Below, piece by piece: positions 10,211-20,350 of a DNA stretch of 64,000 nt. Origin of the DNA: Bombus terrestris (Eukaryota; Arthropoda; Insecta; Hymenoptera; Apidae). Numbering within the stretch: the stretch's first letter is position 1; every line of letters begins with the position of its first letter. The stretch covers positions 7,783,395-7,847,394 of the forward strand of contig NC_063285.1 of NCBI RefSeq assembly GCF_910591885.1, written 5' to 3'. The notes beneath the pieces are model-generated. The model made no database searches, was not told the origin of the DNA, and saw only the letters and a program-made list of their open reading frames with translations. Both the position numbers and the translations under genes were made by a program.

Positions 10211-10546
10211 TGTAGAACGTGTAGGGTACCAAAGAAATACTCGTTGGTGTTTAACAATATATTTATTAGCAATTCTCGCTTTCGACTCTTTACTCCCGAT
10301 TCCAACTGACGATTCTCTCCTCTCGGTTACAACTCAACTGTTTTGTTGATCCAATTTGTTTATTTTTGTCATCCGTCAATATCCCTAGTACGCACGCGTT
10401 CGTTACATGTCCACCACCGTTGCCACCTACTCCCTCTTTCAAATATCCGATGGAAGGACCGCATTGATATCGATGGCTCATTAGGCCTGTCGGCAATTGC
10501 GCTTCGGTGATACCGTTGGAAAGTTTTGTTGTCGAGTGCCACTACA
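10211..10546 (-). mobile_element. Solo LTR-like repeat, family E, copy E1
   Basis: On the minus strand it opens with TGTAGTGGCACTCGACA and closes with 'cctacacgttctaca' (TG...CA). It carries 'aataaatat' ~50 nt before its end, as expected for an LTR polyadenylation signal. Related copies are E2 (10708-11102) and E3 (55606-56039, opposite strand). No flanking duplication is visible. Confidence 0.6.
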
Positions 10547-10707
10547 GCCCTATTCAAGTTTTCCAACCCTTTCTGCTTGCTGGCATTTGCGCTTTATTGC
10601 CGACATTGTGTGTATGTCGCGTTACTATAATAGAGACCAAAGAAGCCGTTGTACAATGTCACCTGACTAGTCCAGCCGTGTCGTCCGTGAATGTTAATGA
10701 GGTGGTG

Positions 10708-11102
10708 TGTCGTGATAGGAGCGGAAGGAATACTCAGATGTTCAACAAAAAGTTTATTAACTATTAACAATCACCAGTCAACAATTTACGATCCACAATT
10801 ACGATTAATTATCGAGAGTTTATAATCGCGTATCTCGGCTCGTGTTTGCTTTTCTATGACGCTGAACCTTTCGCACTTCGCGGCTCGAGGAAGAATGAAT
10901 CCTTTGTTCGAAACCAAACGGATTCTTTCCTTAGTTGCCCTTCGATATCCCTACTACACACGCGGTTATTAGATGTTATTAGATTCGGCGAAAGAACCGT
11001 AGGGATATCGATGGTACATTAGGCACGTCGACCTTACGCTTTGAAGGTATAGCGCTTTGTGTCGCGAGGTTGTGGAAAGTTCCGTGGTCGAGTACCGCCA
11101 CA
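10708..11102 (-). mobile_element. Solo LTR-like repeat, family E, copy E2
   Basis: It opens (minus) with TGTGGCGGTACTCGACCACG and ends 'cctatcacgaca'. It shares with E1 and E3 the opening ~35 nt and a middle block with 'tagggatatcga'. 'aataaac' lies ~45 nt before the end. No coding sequence or second LTR is nearby. Confidence 0.6.
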
Positions 11103-11285
11103 TTAGTATTTTGCTGTTGGTAATTGTACGTAATCCAGTGAAACTAAATAGTTTTGAAATTGAAGTAGGCGAGAAAATTAGAGTATTATGATGGTGCAGG
11201 ACGAAAGGGCCTGATTTCCTATACAAAAATATGTCGACGATGAAGTAACAAATTTTGACGCAAGACTTGATTTTCTAGAAAATCA

Positions 11286-11357
11286 ATTGTGAAGTTCCGT
11301 CCACTCGACTCGCTACTTGTTAAGTATAGGAGTACCTACGTGACGGAACTTCACAAT
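11286..11357. repeat. 16-bp perfect inverted repeat upstream of the interrupted 5S gene
   Basis: ATTGTGAAGTTCCGTC (11286-11301) and its exact reverse complement (11342-11357) flank a 40-nt spacer. The related upstream sequence before the second 5S 5' half (about 16022-16060) keeps only a degraded version. Confidence 0.7.
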
Positions 11358-11501
11358 CCATTGTCTGGGAAACGAAGCCAGAAAAGATTTCATATATCTG
11401 AATGCACGTCTAAAACTACCATTTTCTCTCATACATACACGTATGTTTTCTTCAATATTTTCTTTATTCGATAACATGAAATTACAAAACTAACTACTTC
11501 A

Positions 11502-11540
11502 GCCAACGCTCATACCGCGTTGAAAATACTCGTTCTCGTC
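11502..11540 (+). rRNA. 5S rRNA gene, 5' half (interrupted gene)
   Basis: It reads GCCAACGCTCATACCGCG and continues to 'ctcgttctcgtc', matching the first ~39 nt of an insect 5S rRNA. The upstream flank (about 11440-11501) resembles the flanks of the other 5S 5' halves in this window, as expected for a 5S unit. Together with 15032-15129 it would make a ~121-nt 5S gene once the intervening element is removed. Confidence 0.9.
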
Positions 11541-12000
11541 GCAGTTGACCGTAATCCTCCGAGCAGGTCGGACCTCTCGGCCCTAAGGGATAAACAGGCG
11601 TAGGCCCAAACACTGAGCGCGGCAAGCTATACAGTGCACAGTAGACAGTGAGAGAGCAAAAAAAAAAAAAGAAAGAAAAACAAAAAGAGTGCTAAACAGT
11701 GAAAAAATAGTGATAACATCAACCACTCTACAAACAATATAAAAATAGAAGAAGAAAGGAATGAAATCGAAACCAAGGAGGCGGAATCCGCCATAAGCTC
11801 GTCAAAAAAAAGGAATCAAAAGAAAAATAGAAAAACAACAAATAGTTAAAGATAGCAGCATAAGAACTGCTACACAAAAGACGCGGAAACTCAATCCGCC
11901 CCCAAACCTGGTAATCAGGAACAAAATAAACACAAAACAAGAAAATTTAAAAGGAGAAGAAAGCGACTCACAAGAAGAGCGCGACGATAAAAACGAAAAT

Positions 12001-13412
12001 ATGAAACAAAGAAGAAGCCCACAACCTCAACCAATGACTATCACACTAAAAAACAGATTCGATGCCCTCCAAGCCCAAGACCCCTGCACACCGCAACCGC
12101 ATGAAAACATTATCGATAACATTAAAAAAAAAAAAACAACGTATTAAGGGAAAAGGCAACCAGACAGCCCACTCCCCCGGTCACGTCGCCAATAACCACA
12201 AGCAAAAGCTATACCGCCCGGACAAGCACCCCCCCCCCCCCGCCGCTCCGCCAAAAAAAACAACAACACCACATCCTTCAACATTACTGAAAAACCAAAC
12301 TCATAAGGGCCTGCCACCCAGCCACCCCGCTGAAGAACAGGCAGACCCCCCCACATCGGCAAAAGGGGCCAGGCCACCCCCCATCAACATTACAAGACCC
12401 AAAAGGCACAATAGCACTCGTGGAAACTTCTCTCAAAATCAAGAATTTCCATATCAAAAGAATCCACTCAGGTAAGCACGTGCTTTATCTTCAAAACATA
12501 AATGACTACGCGAATGCAAAAAAAATACTGACCGCAGCCAACACGGCCTACTTCACATATACCCCAAAATCTCAAAAACCCCACACGTACCAACTAAAAG
12601 GGCTAGGAAACAGCTACACAGAAGCGGAAATACTAGAAGACCTAAAAGCCCTGAAAATAGAAGAAGTTAACTTCACCAAAGTGACTCGATTCACAACAAG
12701 AAAATCAAGGGAGAACAACACATTGCTCGCAATCTACATAATCCAAGTCTCCCCCGATAGCAACATTGGGAACCTACTAAAAATAAACAGACTTAACTAT
12801 CTGAAAATAGCCTGGGAAAAAATTAAAAAAAACGATATCACGCAGTGCTACAAATGCCAGCGAATAGGCCACACAGCACAAAACTGTAACCTAAACTATA
12901 GCTGTGTAAAATGCACTGAACCGCACGGGCCAGGCGAGTGCAAAATAAAAAAAGAAGCAGCAGTAAGCAAAGAAAAAATCTACTGCGTAAACTGCAAAAA
13001 CTACGGACATCCTGCATCATACGAAGGATGTCCAAAACTCGTCGAATTACGGAAAAAGATTAATGAAAAAATCACCAAAGCAAAAACAACAAAAATCGAA
13101 AGAATCGCCAAAATAAGCCGTAAGTACGTCCCCGAGCTAAAGTTCGCGGACATAGTAAAACAAAGAACAAGTATAAACGAGACAAGCCCGCAAGTAACAA
13201 ACATAGCGGCGCAAGTTAAACAAAACCCTAACCCAACAATAGACTCACCTCAAATAAGCATAATAAATGTTATTGAAGACTTCAAAAAAAGCATTCTAAA
13301 AGCTCTAAGCGACCAACAAACACAACTAAACGAAATAAAAAAAGCATTAAATACGCATGAAGAAAGAATCGACTCCATCTTCAACATCATCGAAAATATA
13401 GACGAAGATTAG
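12001..13412 (+). pseudogene. Family D ORF1 (gag-like zinc-knuckle protein), frameshifted at homopolymers
   Basis: The frame opens at MKQRRSPQPQPMTITLKN (12001) and is broken at the A-run at 12123-12134; another slip follows near the C-run at 12229-12241. From about 12420 it is open for 330 codons to the TAG at 13410-13412. The long open part holds a PRE_C2HC-like region (KSQKPHTYQLKGLGNSYTEA and onward), three zinc knuckles (CYKCQRIGHTAQNC, CVKCTEPHGPGEC, CVNCKNYGHPASYEGC) and a C-terminal coiled-coil-like stretch. Except for the slips it looks well preserved, so a recent active ancestor is likely. Confidence 0.85.
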
Positions 13413-13479
13413 CCAAAACCCACCCGTCCACCAATTACAGCAAAAAACAAATCAGAGAAAAGTTAAACATCTGAATATC

Positions 13480-14935
13480 ATCTCAATAAACGCCAACTCA
13501 CTAATCTCAAACCAAAAGAGATACAGCATGCTAACCCTAATTAAGAAAGAAACCCCCGACATAGTACTTATCTCAGAAACCAAACTGAACTATAGACGCA
13601 AAGTGCACTACAAAAACTATTCTATAATAAGACACGACAGACCAAACGCTACCCAAGGAGGAGGAACGGCAATCCTCATAAAAAAACCCCTGAAGTTCAA
13701 AATAATCCAAAACGACAAAATAACAAACTTCAAAAGCCTAGAAACTACGATCATAAAAATAAAAATAAACAATAAGGAAAACTTATCTATCACCGCAGCC
13801 TACGCAGTCTACGGAAACCAGAAACAATTTAACGACGAATTCGACAATCTCTTCGAACTATTACAGCTCGACAAACAGAAAAACTACCATATAATAGCCG
13901 GTGACATTAATACCAAACATACAAGCTGGAAAAACGAACTAAACAACACGAGAGGAAACTTCATTAGAAACTGGCTAGACAATTGAAGCATTCACTACAA
14001 AACAAACCTCTACAGCTCCGAGCTACCCTCTTACCCAAAAGGACGCTCCTACCTAGACATATGCTTAGCAGACGCCCGAATAAAATTCCTAAACTTACGA
14101 CCAAATAACACTCTCAAAACCATAGACTACGACAGCGACCATAACGCCATAGTATTTCAGATAAGCAAGAACACATCTGACTACCAAAACACTCGAAATA
14201 CAGACCGAAACACCCAGGTACAACTATAAAAAGACAGACTGGAAAAAGATCCAAACCCTACTCGAACAGAACTGCGACATAAAAATCTATAACAATGTCA
14301 ACCTAACAGACAGACAAATCGACTCGTTCATAGACGAAATAGAAAAACATATACAAATCGCCCTACAAGAATCCGTACCGACGCTAAATGAAAAAGATTC
14401 CTGCGAGCCCTATATAAACTATAAAATGAGAAAACTACAACGAAATAAAAGCTATATACTATCCAAATTAAACAACTTAACATACAGCTACTCTTACGAC
14501 AAAAGAGAAGACATAGAATTCCTAAAGTACCTGCTACACGAAATAAAATCACAACTAAAACAAGAATTCGCAAACTCTATAAATCAATACTGGACAAATA
14601 AAATAAAAAATATCTCCAAAAAAGACTCTGCTAGCATGTTCCCGCAGATAAATCAAATTTTCAGACCAAAGGAACAAAACTCCATCCCGCCCCTCAAACT
14701 GCCTCCAGAAAAAGCCTTCCTCATCCAAGAAGCAGGTATAAAGATACACAACACCAACAAAGACACAGAGGGCAACTTCATAATATCAAAAACAACGGAA
14801 TAACCAGACATTATCGGCACCCACTTTTCCAAAACACACATACAAAACGAACACATGGGCCGAGGACAATTGAACAGAATTAGCATCGCAAAAACAAACA
14901 AATTAAAAAATAAAATAGAACAAGACATAGCGCTA
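13480..14935 (+). pseudogene. Family D ORF2: endonuclease plus pre-RT linker, reverse transcriptase deleted
   Basis: It opens with SINANSLISNQKRYS and MLTLIKKETPDIVLISETKL. It carries the APE-type endonuclease motifs ISETKL, AGDINTKHTSWKN and DSDHNAIVFQ, so the nicking domain is almost complete. A TGA stop interrupts it at 13984-13986 (shared with the duplicate), and a frameshift near 14170 is private to this copy. A long linker follows (14426-14803, MRKLQRNKSYILSKLNN...) with a stop, then GTHFSKTHIQNEHMGRGQLN. After that the A-rich tail begins. All palm motifs are absent. Confidence 0.85.
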
Positions 14936-15031
14936 TAGGACATAAATCAAACTATCGCACATAAGCACAGCGCAACAGCGGCTTAAATTTAAGTTACAAT
15001 AAAAATAAAAAAAAAATAAAAATAAAAAAAA

Positions 15032-15129
15032 AATACTCGTTCTCGTTACTCGATCACGAAAGTCAAGCAGCGCCGGGCACGGATAGTACTTGGATGGGTG
15101 ACCGCCTGGGAACTGCGTGTGGTGTTGGC
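15032..15129 (+). rRNA. 5S rRNA gene, 3' half with internal control region
   Basis: After the 15-nt duplicated target it continues 'tactcgatcacgaaagtcaagcag...' through 'ggatgggtgaccgcctggga' to 'ggtgttggc' at 15129. This covers 5S positions ~25-121, so boxes A, IE and C of the polymerase III promoter are all on this side of the insertion. Initiation ~50 nt upstream of box A would now fall inside or beside the element's A-rich tail. Confidence 0.92.
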
Positions 15130-15136
15130 TTTTTTT
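15130..15136 (+). terminator. Pol III terminator of the 5S gene
   Basis: A run of seven T directly after the 5S 3' end, the usual RNA polymerase III stop. Confidence 0.8.
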
Positions 15137-16172
15137 ACTTTTCTTAACACTTAGCCAACCGAACGGGCAGATTTCCCTTTTTTACTTTAGCAACGCGTTT
15201 TTGTTGTTGTTGTTGTTGTTATTATCAATTATTATTTACCTGGAATTGTTCCCAATTAATTGCGACCCTTTTTCTGCTTTTATAAAGTGCAGTATGGAAT
15301 AAAATGCACCAATTTAGTGGTTTTAAAATTTATTAAAATGTTACGCCATCAGCTATGGCTAAATAAAGATATAGTCGAACGATATCACGCTATAAAAAAA
15401 CATTAAAATACATTATGAATTTTTAACTTCACTTTTAAGTTGTGTCATTTATCTTTAGTCATTTTTAATGTTCTTAATTTTACCTATATCTTTTTATGGC
15501 TTAAATATATAATATTAATTTGATGTTTTGTATAAACAAAGTGTGAAATCGTTAAACAAAATCATTACCGCAAAATATAATTGATGACTTAAATAATTTT
15601 TATACTTCTTTGTTTTTCAAGTATTAGTGAATATTAGTCCTCCTTACGTAGGAAAATGCACGGTAGACAGCATACAGGTTGGTCTGTGCTGGCGCGGTGG
15701 ACAGAGAAGCGTATAGCTCGCTCTGGCGTTAATAAGCTATGGTCGTATACATCAAGAAAATATCTTTTTAGCATTAAACGATTATCACCATACGTTATAT
15801 CATTCTCGCAGACACGCTTACTGATATATTGCTTTGTTTATATTTTCCGATAATGTTACATGTGTTCAATATTCGGAATTCGGAATATGTCGTTTGAAAG
15901 AATACAAAAGTACATGTTCCGAAAGTTGTGACACACACCGAAGAACGATTGCCTGCGCGCGACGAAAATGAAGTCGAAAATGTAAAATGACATTTTTCGT
16001 TTTGTTTTCGCGAAAATCAATTATGAAATAGCTCCTACTTAATTTCACAGTCCATTATCTTGAAAACAAAGCCAGGCAAGGTTTCACAAATCTTTTTTGT
16101 CCTACAACATAATTGTATGTTTTGTAAATATTTTTTATTCAATAATATTTAATAACAAAATTGATTACTTCA
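15137..16172. other. Spacer between two plus-strand 5S pieces, with (TTG)n microsatellite
   Basis: AT-rich non-coding sequence; a (TTG)7-like run lies at about 15199-15220. The last ~250 nt resemble the sequence upstream of the first 5S 5' half, suggesting a repeated 5S unit larger than the gene alone. I see no gene. Confidence 0.5.
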
Positions 16173-16211
16173 ACCAACGCTCATACCAAGCTGAATGCAC
16201 TCTTTCTCGTC
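16173..16211 (+). rRNA. 5S rRNA 5' half, decayed
   Basis: It reads ACCAACGCTCATACCAAGCT and on to 'ctttctcgtc', a diverged copy of the first ~39 nt of 5S. It stops at the same position as in 11502-11540 and is followed by family D leader sequence ('cagcaggtcgga'). Confidence 0.8.
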
Positions 16212-18045
16212 AGAGTGTTGTGAACCTCCCAGCAGGTCGGATCTCACTGGCCAAAAATACCAGGCGTAAGACTTGTTAATGAGTTTGCCAATTTATGCAG
16301 TGATATTCAATAACGAAAAGTGATGAATAATGCTCACTATAAAAACAATCAAGAAAATAAGGGAAGGAAAGAAGATAGAATGAAAGAAGCAACCAAAAAG
16401 AAAATACTACAAAAATGGATATTTGAATTTGAATGAACTTTCGACCGTTTGCGTGGAGACGCGATTTCGAAGAAGCGCGCCAACGGGAGTCGTAAATTTC
16501 CGTTACGATTTAACTAATCCACGCCACGAATCGTTCGATCTTTTATTTCGATTCAGATAATAAGGATAGTTGAATGAAAATAACGCTGATATTAACAGGG
16601 TAATATATATTTTCCACGATCCAGCAACTTCAATGAGATGCAAGGTTACGTATATGGAATGACAAACTACGAATGAGTACGACCCGAGACTCGTTTCGTG
16701 TTGGCGACTGTGATGATGTATCTTCTGTCGATTGGCTGTCTTCGACTGGGCGATTCTGCTGACTTGTCTTCCGACTCTTGCTGTTCCTTGAACTGTGTTT
16801 TAACTCGAGCTGGTGTTAACTGTTACTCGTGAGACTTGATTGTTACTTGAATGGTACTGTTTGTGACAAGTCTAGTGATCCAGTATAGAGATGAAGTCGA
16901 GAGCACAAGTGTAAAGACGAAGTCTACGGCACAAGTTGACTGTTCCGTAGTCGTGAGAACAATTATAGAGATGAAGTGACTGCTCTGTATTTGTGAGAAC
17001 AAGTAAAGTTCGTTTTTGTGTGATTACGGAGGAAAATTCTGAGTGAGCGAAGAGATGAAGAGATGAAGAAAGCGGATTTGTTGCTCACACTTTTCGTTTG
17101 GAAAGTTTACAAGAAACTTTGCGAAAATATCAACAAATGCAACGAGTCAAATACGAACGCGTTGCTCAAATGAGCCGCAAATTCATCCCGTGGTTAAAGT
17201 TCTCAGACATCCTAAAACAAGGAATAAGCCGGAGCCATGTCACCGAAAACCAACCACATCAAACAAATTTATTACTGCGCGTAATTGAAAATCCAAACCC
17301 AATTAAAACGTAACCCAATAGAACGTAACAAACTTATCAAGGACTTCAAAGAAGCATATTCAAAGCCCTAAATGAACAACAAACACAATTAAACGAACTA
17401 AAACAATCATTAAAAACACACGAAGAAAGGATTGACTCTTGTCCAAAAGGAGGCTCCTGCCCAGCCATATGGCTTGGAGACGCACAATTGCAATTCCTTA
17501 ATTTACGGGCAATTAACACGCTCAAAATCATAGACTACGAATGCGACCATAATGCTCTCGTATTCCAGATGAACAAAAATACATCAGATTTCGTAATCCT
17601 AGAAACACGGAGTGACGGTCCCAGGTACAAGTGCAAAGATAACACACTAGGAAAAATTACAAAATCAGCTCGAAAAGAACTGCGTCCTGAACACCCGCAA
17701 CAAGGTCAATCTAACAAAGAGGCAAATCGACTCATTTATAGAGGAAGTAGAAAAACACGTACAAACCGTCCTTCAAGAATTCGTACTAAAAATAAATCAA
17801 AAGTCGGCTTTCGAGCCCTATATTCATAATAAAAGAAAATTACGAGACAAAAGCTCCATGCTATCCAACATAAACAATCTAAAATAAAACTATTCCTACG
17901 ATAAAAGAGAAGATTTAGAATTATTAAAGTATCTTTTGCACAAAATACAGTTGCGCAAAAAGGACTCTGTTGGCATGTCCCACAGGGAAATCAAATTTTT
18001 ACATCAAAAAAGCCAAACTCTATCCCATCTCTCAAACTGCCTTCG
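16212..18045 (+). mobile_element. Family D element (D3), decayed
   Basis: It joins a 5S 5' half at the same base as D2. Recognisable pieces are: leader (to ~16300); a later solo LTR insertion (16430-17089); ORF1 C-terminal remnants near 17100-17440 (RKFIPWLKFSDILKQGI); an endonuclease tail near 17440-17620 (SCPAIWLGDAQLQFLNLRAI, CDHNALVFQ); and pre-RT linker remnants to ~18040. Many stops and indels mark an old insertion. At 18046 it abuts an inverted 5S 5' half. Confidence 0.75.
16430..17089. mobile_element. Solo LTR related to the BEL/Pao LTR at 48128-53322
   Basis: The stretch 16455-16620 ('gtggagacgcg', 'gagtcgtaaatttccgttacgatt', 'accacgaatagttcgat'-like words) aligns with the first ~170 nt of the young LTR element. 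Outer ends TG...CA are at about 16430 and 17089. It splits the decayed D3 element, so it came later. No target-site duplication is visible. Confidence 0.65.
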
Positions 18046-18085
18046 GACGAGAACGATTCCATTCAGCACGGTATAAGCGTTAGTT
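18046..18085 (-). rRNA. 5S rRNA 5' half, minus strand
   Basis: Read on the minus strand: AACTAACGCTTATACCGTGC and on to 'tcgttctcgtc', the first ~40 nt of a 5S gene. It is followed (minus strand) by the decayed D3 in inverted orientation, and preceded by a ~195-nt spacer and another 5S 3' end (18279-18297). Confidence 0.8.
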
Positions 18086-18278
18086 GTAATAAGTGATTTT
18101 CTTATTTGCTTTTAGCGTACAAGAAAAGAATATTTGAAATATATAAGTGTGTGCAAGAATGAGTGATGTATGGTATTAGTCGCGTAATACTAAAACATTT
18201 CTATTTCTCTATGTTTACATTATAGATTATTAAAAATAGATCATTAAGGAAAGTAAGAAAGATTGGAAGAATAAAAAG

Positions 18279-18297
18279 GTCAACACCACGCGGAGTT
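18279..18297 (-). rRNA. 5S rRNA 3' terminal piece, cut by a retrotransposon
   Basis: On the minus strand it is 'aactccgcgtggtgttgac', the last ~19 nt of 5S. The rest is replaced by the poly(T) start of the minus-strand family B element. Copy 2 of the duplication retains the full 3' half (47111-47195). Confidence 0.75.
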
Positions 18298-18332
18298 TTT
18301 TTTCTTTTTTATTGTTTATTTAAATTACAATC

Positions 18333-18351
18333 AATTCTCGCGTTGAGAATT
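18333..18351 (-). other. 3' UTR hairpin of family B (shared with family A)
   Basis: AATTCTCGCGTTGAGAATT: a 7-bp stem about 15-35 nt before the A-rich tail. The same stem with a shorter loop is found in A3 at 27631-27647. Such 3' structures may be recognised by the element's reverse transcriptase. Confidence 0.55.
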
Positions 18352-18476
18352 TTCTGCAATTTTTCTGGCGTGGCGCAGTAACATGGCTAGTATTTATAAT
18401 AAGTTAATACATATTATAGATGAGTATAATTTGTGAGTAAGTATTATAAATAAGTAAATATTATATTATTAAATAA

Positions 18477-20348
18477 CTAGTTGAATCTGTCGTTTAGGTC
18501 TAGCGGGTAGTGTCTCTTCAGCCTGCGAATGTCGTCCGTCGTTTCAAGTAGTCCAGTGATTAGGGGGTTTCGGTGTTTGTCGACTCTTTTGCTATATCTG
18601 CCGCTATATTTTGCTATTTCCTCTTTAACTGTGGGTATCTTGAGGTCGCGGTGTATTGTTTCGTTGGAAACATACCAAGGTGCATCAATTAGGGATCTTA
18701 GGGTTTTCGATCGGAAGCGTTGGAGTATTTCAGTGTTGGAGTTACTTGCTTCGTGTTTGCTGATGGACGTTTTTGCCGGTGTGGAGAGGCGGATAGCGTT
18801 TATTATGCTCGTGTTTAGGTATTCCGTGGCTGCTTCGATTTCTTCATTGGTTTTTAGTGAAGTTGAGGCTGAAGTTGTGTGGGTAAAGACTTCTCTAAAG
18901 AGCTTCTCGAAATTGCATTGAATATTATTGTAACTAGCCGTATCGCTTTTGGAGGATGGTTTTTCAGAATTTTGCCGTTGATTAGATCAATTCCTGGTGC
19001 CTTGTTGTTTTTTGTTTTTTTCGATTATGATTCTGATTTCTTGTGCCGTTGTTTTAGGTATGGTGTATTGATTATCCGTTGTGGAATTAGTGGATCGTTT
19101 TTCATCGTCAGTAAATCGATTGAGATTGCTATTATGTGGTGTAAATGTGCTGCATAGGTGATTGGCGAATTCTTCAGCTTGTTCTTCATTGCTTCTTTCC
19201 CATGTATTGTCTTCTTTCCTGATTGCTGGGACTTGCTTTATTGGCTTCTTTATTCTTTTCGTGGTTTTCCATAAGGAGTATTTGGTATTTTCATTCGCTG
19301 ATAGTGATTCTATGAATTTCGTGAATTCGATGTTGTGATGTTCTCTTATTTTGATTTTTAATTCTTTTGTAAGTTTGTTTAGGATTTTCTTGTTTTCGCG
19401 TGTTCTCTGTCTTTGCCACGTAGCTTTGGCTTTTCTTTTTTCCCTGATTTTGTCGAGGATGAGCTGTGCAATTATTTTTGACTGCCTGCTTTTTATTTCG
19501 TGGGTGGTGGCTGTCCATGCTGCGTCCTGTATTATTTCCGTCATATTTACTATTGCCTGTTCAATATGTTCGGGTGTTTTCAGTGGGATGTTACAGTTGA
19601 TTTTGTTTTCAATTAGCTCTTTAATAGTTTGCCAGTTGGTAGTTTTATTGCAGAGCGATTCTGTCTCGTTATACAGTATCGGTTTGCTTGTGTATTCTAT
19701 TATGATAGGTGAATGATCAGAGTTGAGTTCGAGGCTGGTTGTTATTTTTAATTTGGTAGTGTTTATACCTTTTATAACTGCGAAGTCTAGCAGGTCAGGT
19801 AATTTGTCGAGGTCTGTCGGCCAGTAAGTTGGTTTGCCTGCAGAGAGAACGTTGAGGTTGCTATTTCTAATATATCGTTCAAGGGTTCTACCTCTCGGAG
19901 TGTTGATTCTGGAACCCCATAGTGTGTGTTTTGCGTTGAAGTCTCCTGCTGCTATAAATTTGTCTCCTAAGGTTTGGAAATACTCCTCCCATTTTTTGGG
20001 TGTCATTTTGTGTCTCGGGGGTACATATACTGCTGAAATCTACAAGTAATTGTCGTTGGTTTGTATCGTGACGGTGGTTGCTTGTATGTGTTCTTGGTTT
20101 GTTTGGCTGTGTAGGTGATGCTTGATGTCATTTTTTATTATTACTGCTGTTCCTCCGTGGGCTTTACCTATGGGGTGTTTGGTGTCGTAAATGGTGTAAT
20201 ACGATATTTTTATGTAGCTTTTTGGAGTGAAATGTGTTTCTGAGACAAGTAGTACATCGATGTTATTTTTATATAGAAATGCTTTAGTTTCTGGGGCTCT
20301 CTGCTGCAAGCCATTGGAATTCCAGGCTGCTACTTTTAATATGTCCAT
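18477..20348 (-). pseudogene. Family B ORF2, RT deleted and fused to a family-A-like tail
   Basis: It starts at MDILKVAAWNSNGLQQ (20348), 2 nt after the ORF1 stop. The endonuclease motifs are LLVSETHF, AAGDFNAKHTLWGS and NSDHSPIII. There is an in-frame TAG at 20040-20042 and a frameshift in an A-run near 18995-19030; both are shared with the B+ copy. Just after the RT opening (PPKAIRLVTIIFNAI) homology to B+ ends near 18905. The sequence becomes FREVFTHTTSASTSL and then ISKHEASNSNTEILQRFRSK, i.e. a family A post-endonuclease segment joined to the ORF2 C-terminus, ending at the TAG at 18477-18479. No FADD motif remains. Confidence 0.85.
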
Positions 20349-20350
20349 CT

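Larger units (their letters stand above)
11541..15031 (+). mobile_element. Family D non-LTR element (D2) inserted in a 5S rRNA gene, no reverse transcriptase core
   Basis: It is flanked by a perfect 15-nt target-site duplication AATACTCGTTCTCGT (11525-11539 and 15032-15046), both copies being 5S sequence. A ~460-nt leader rich in A precedes ORF1; the element ends in an A-rich tail (14998-15031). ORF2 has a nearly whole endonuclease and the linker that precedes the reverse transcriptase, then jumps straight to the tail: no FADD motif, thumb or C-terminal domain. Size is ~3.5 kb. Confidence 0.9.
1..18297 (+). repeat. Large direct segmental duplication, copy 1
   Basis: This block is repeated in the same orientation at 28848-47129. 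Every element inside it recurs in the same order and spacing; the offset drifts only from 28847 to 28851 and back to 28832 through small indels. The copies differ by a few bases per kb, including in non-coding stretches, so this is duplication of DNA and not parallel transposition. The right end is sharp: after the 5S-derived bases ending 'cggagtt' copy 1 runs into the poly(T) of a family B element, whereas copy 2 continues into more 5S sequence. The left end lies outside the window. Confidence 0.95.

Noticed and set aside
12880..13420. A-rich or G-rich runs in the D elements as programmed frameshift sites
   Set aside because: The homopolymers differ in length between the segmental duplicates, so slippage mutation is the simpler explanation than conserved recoding.
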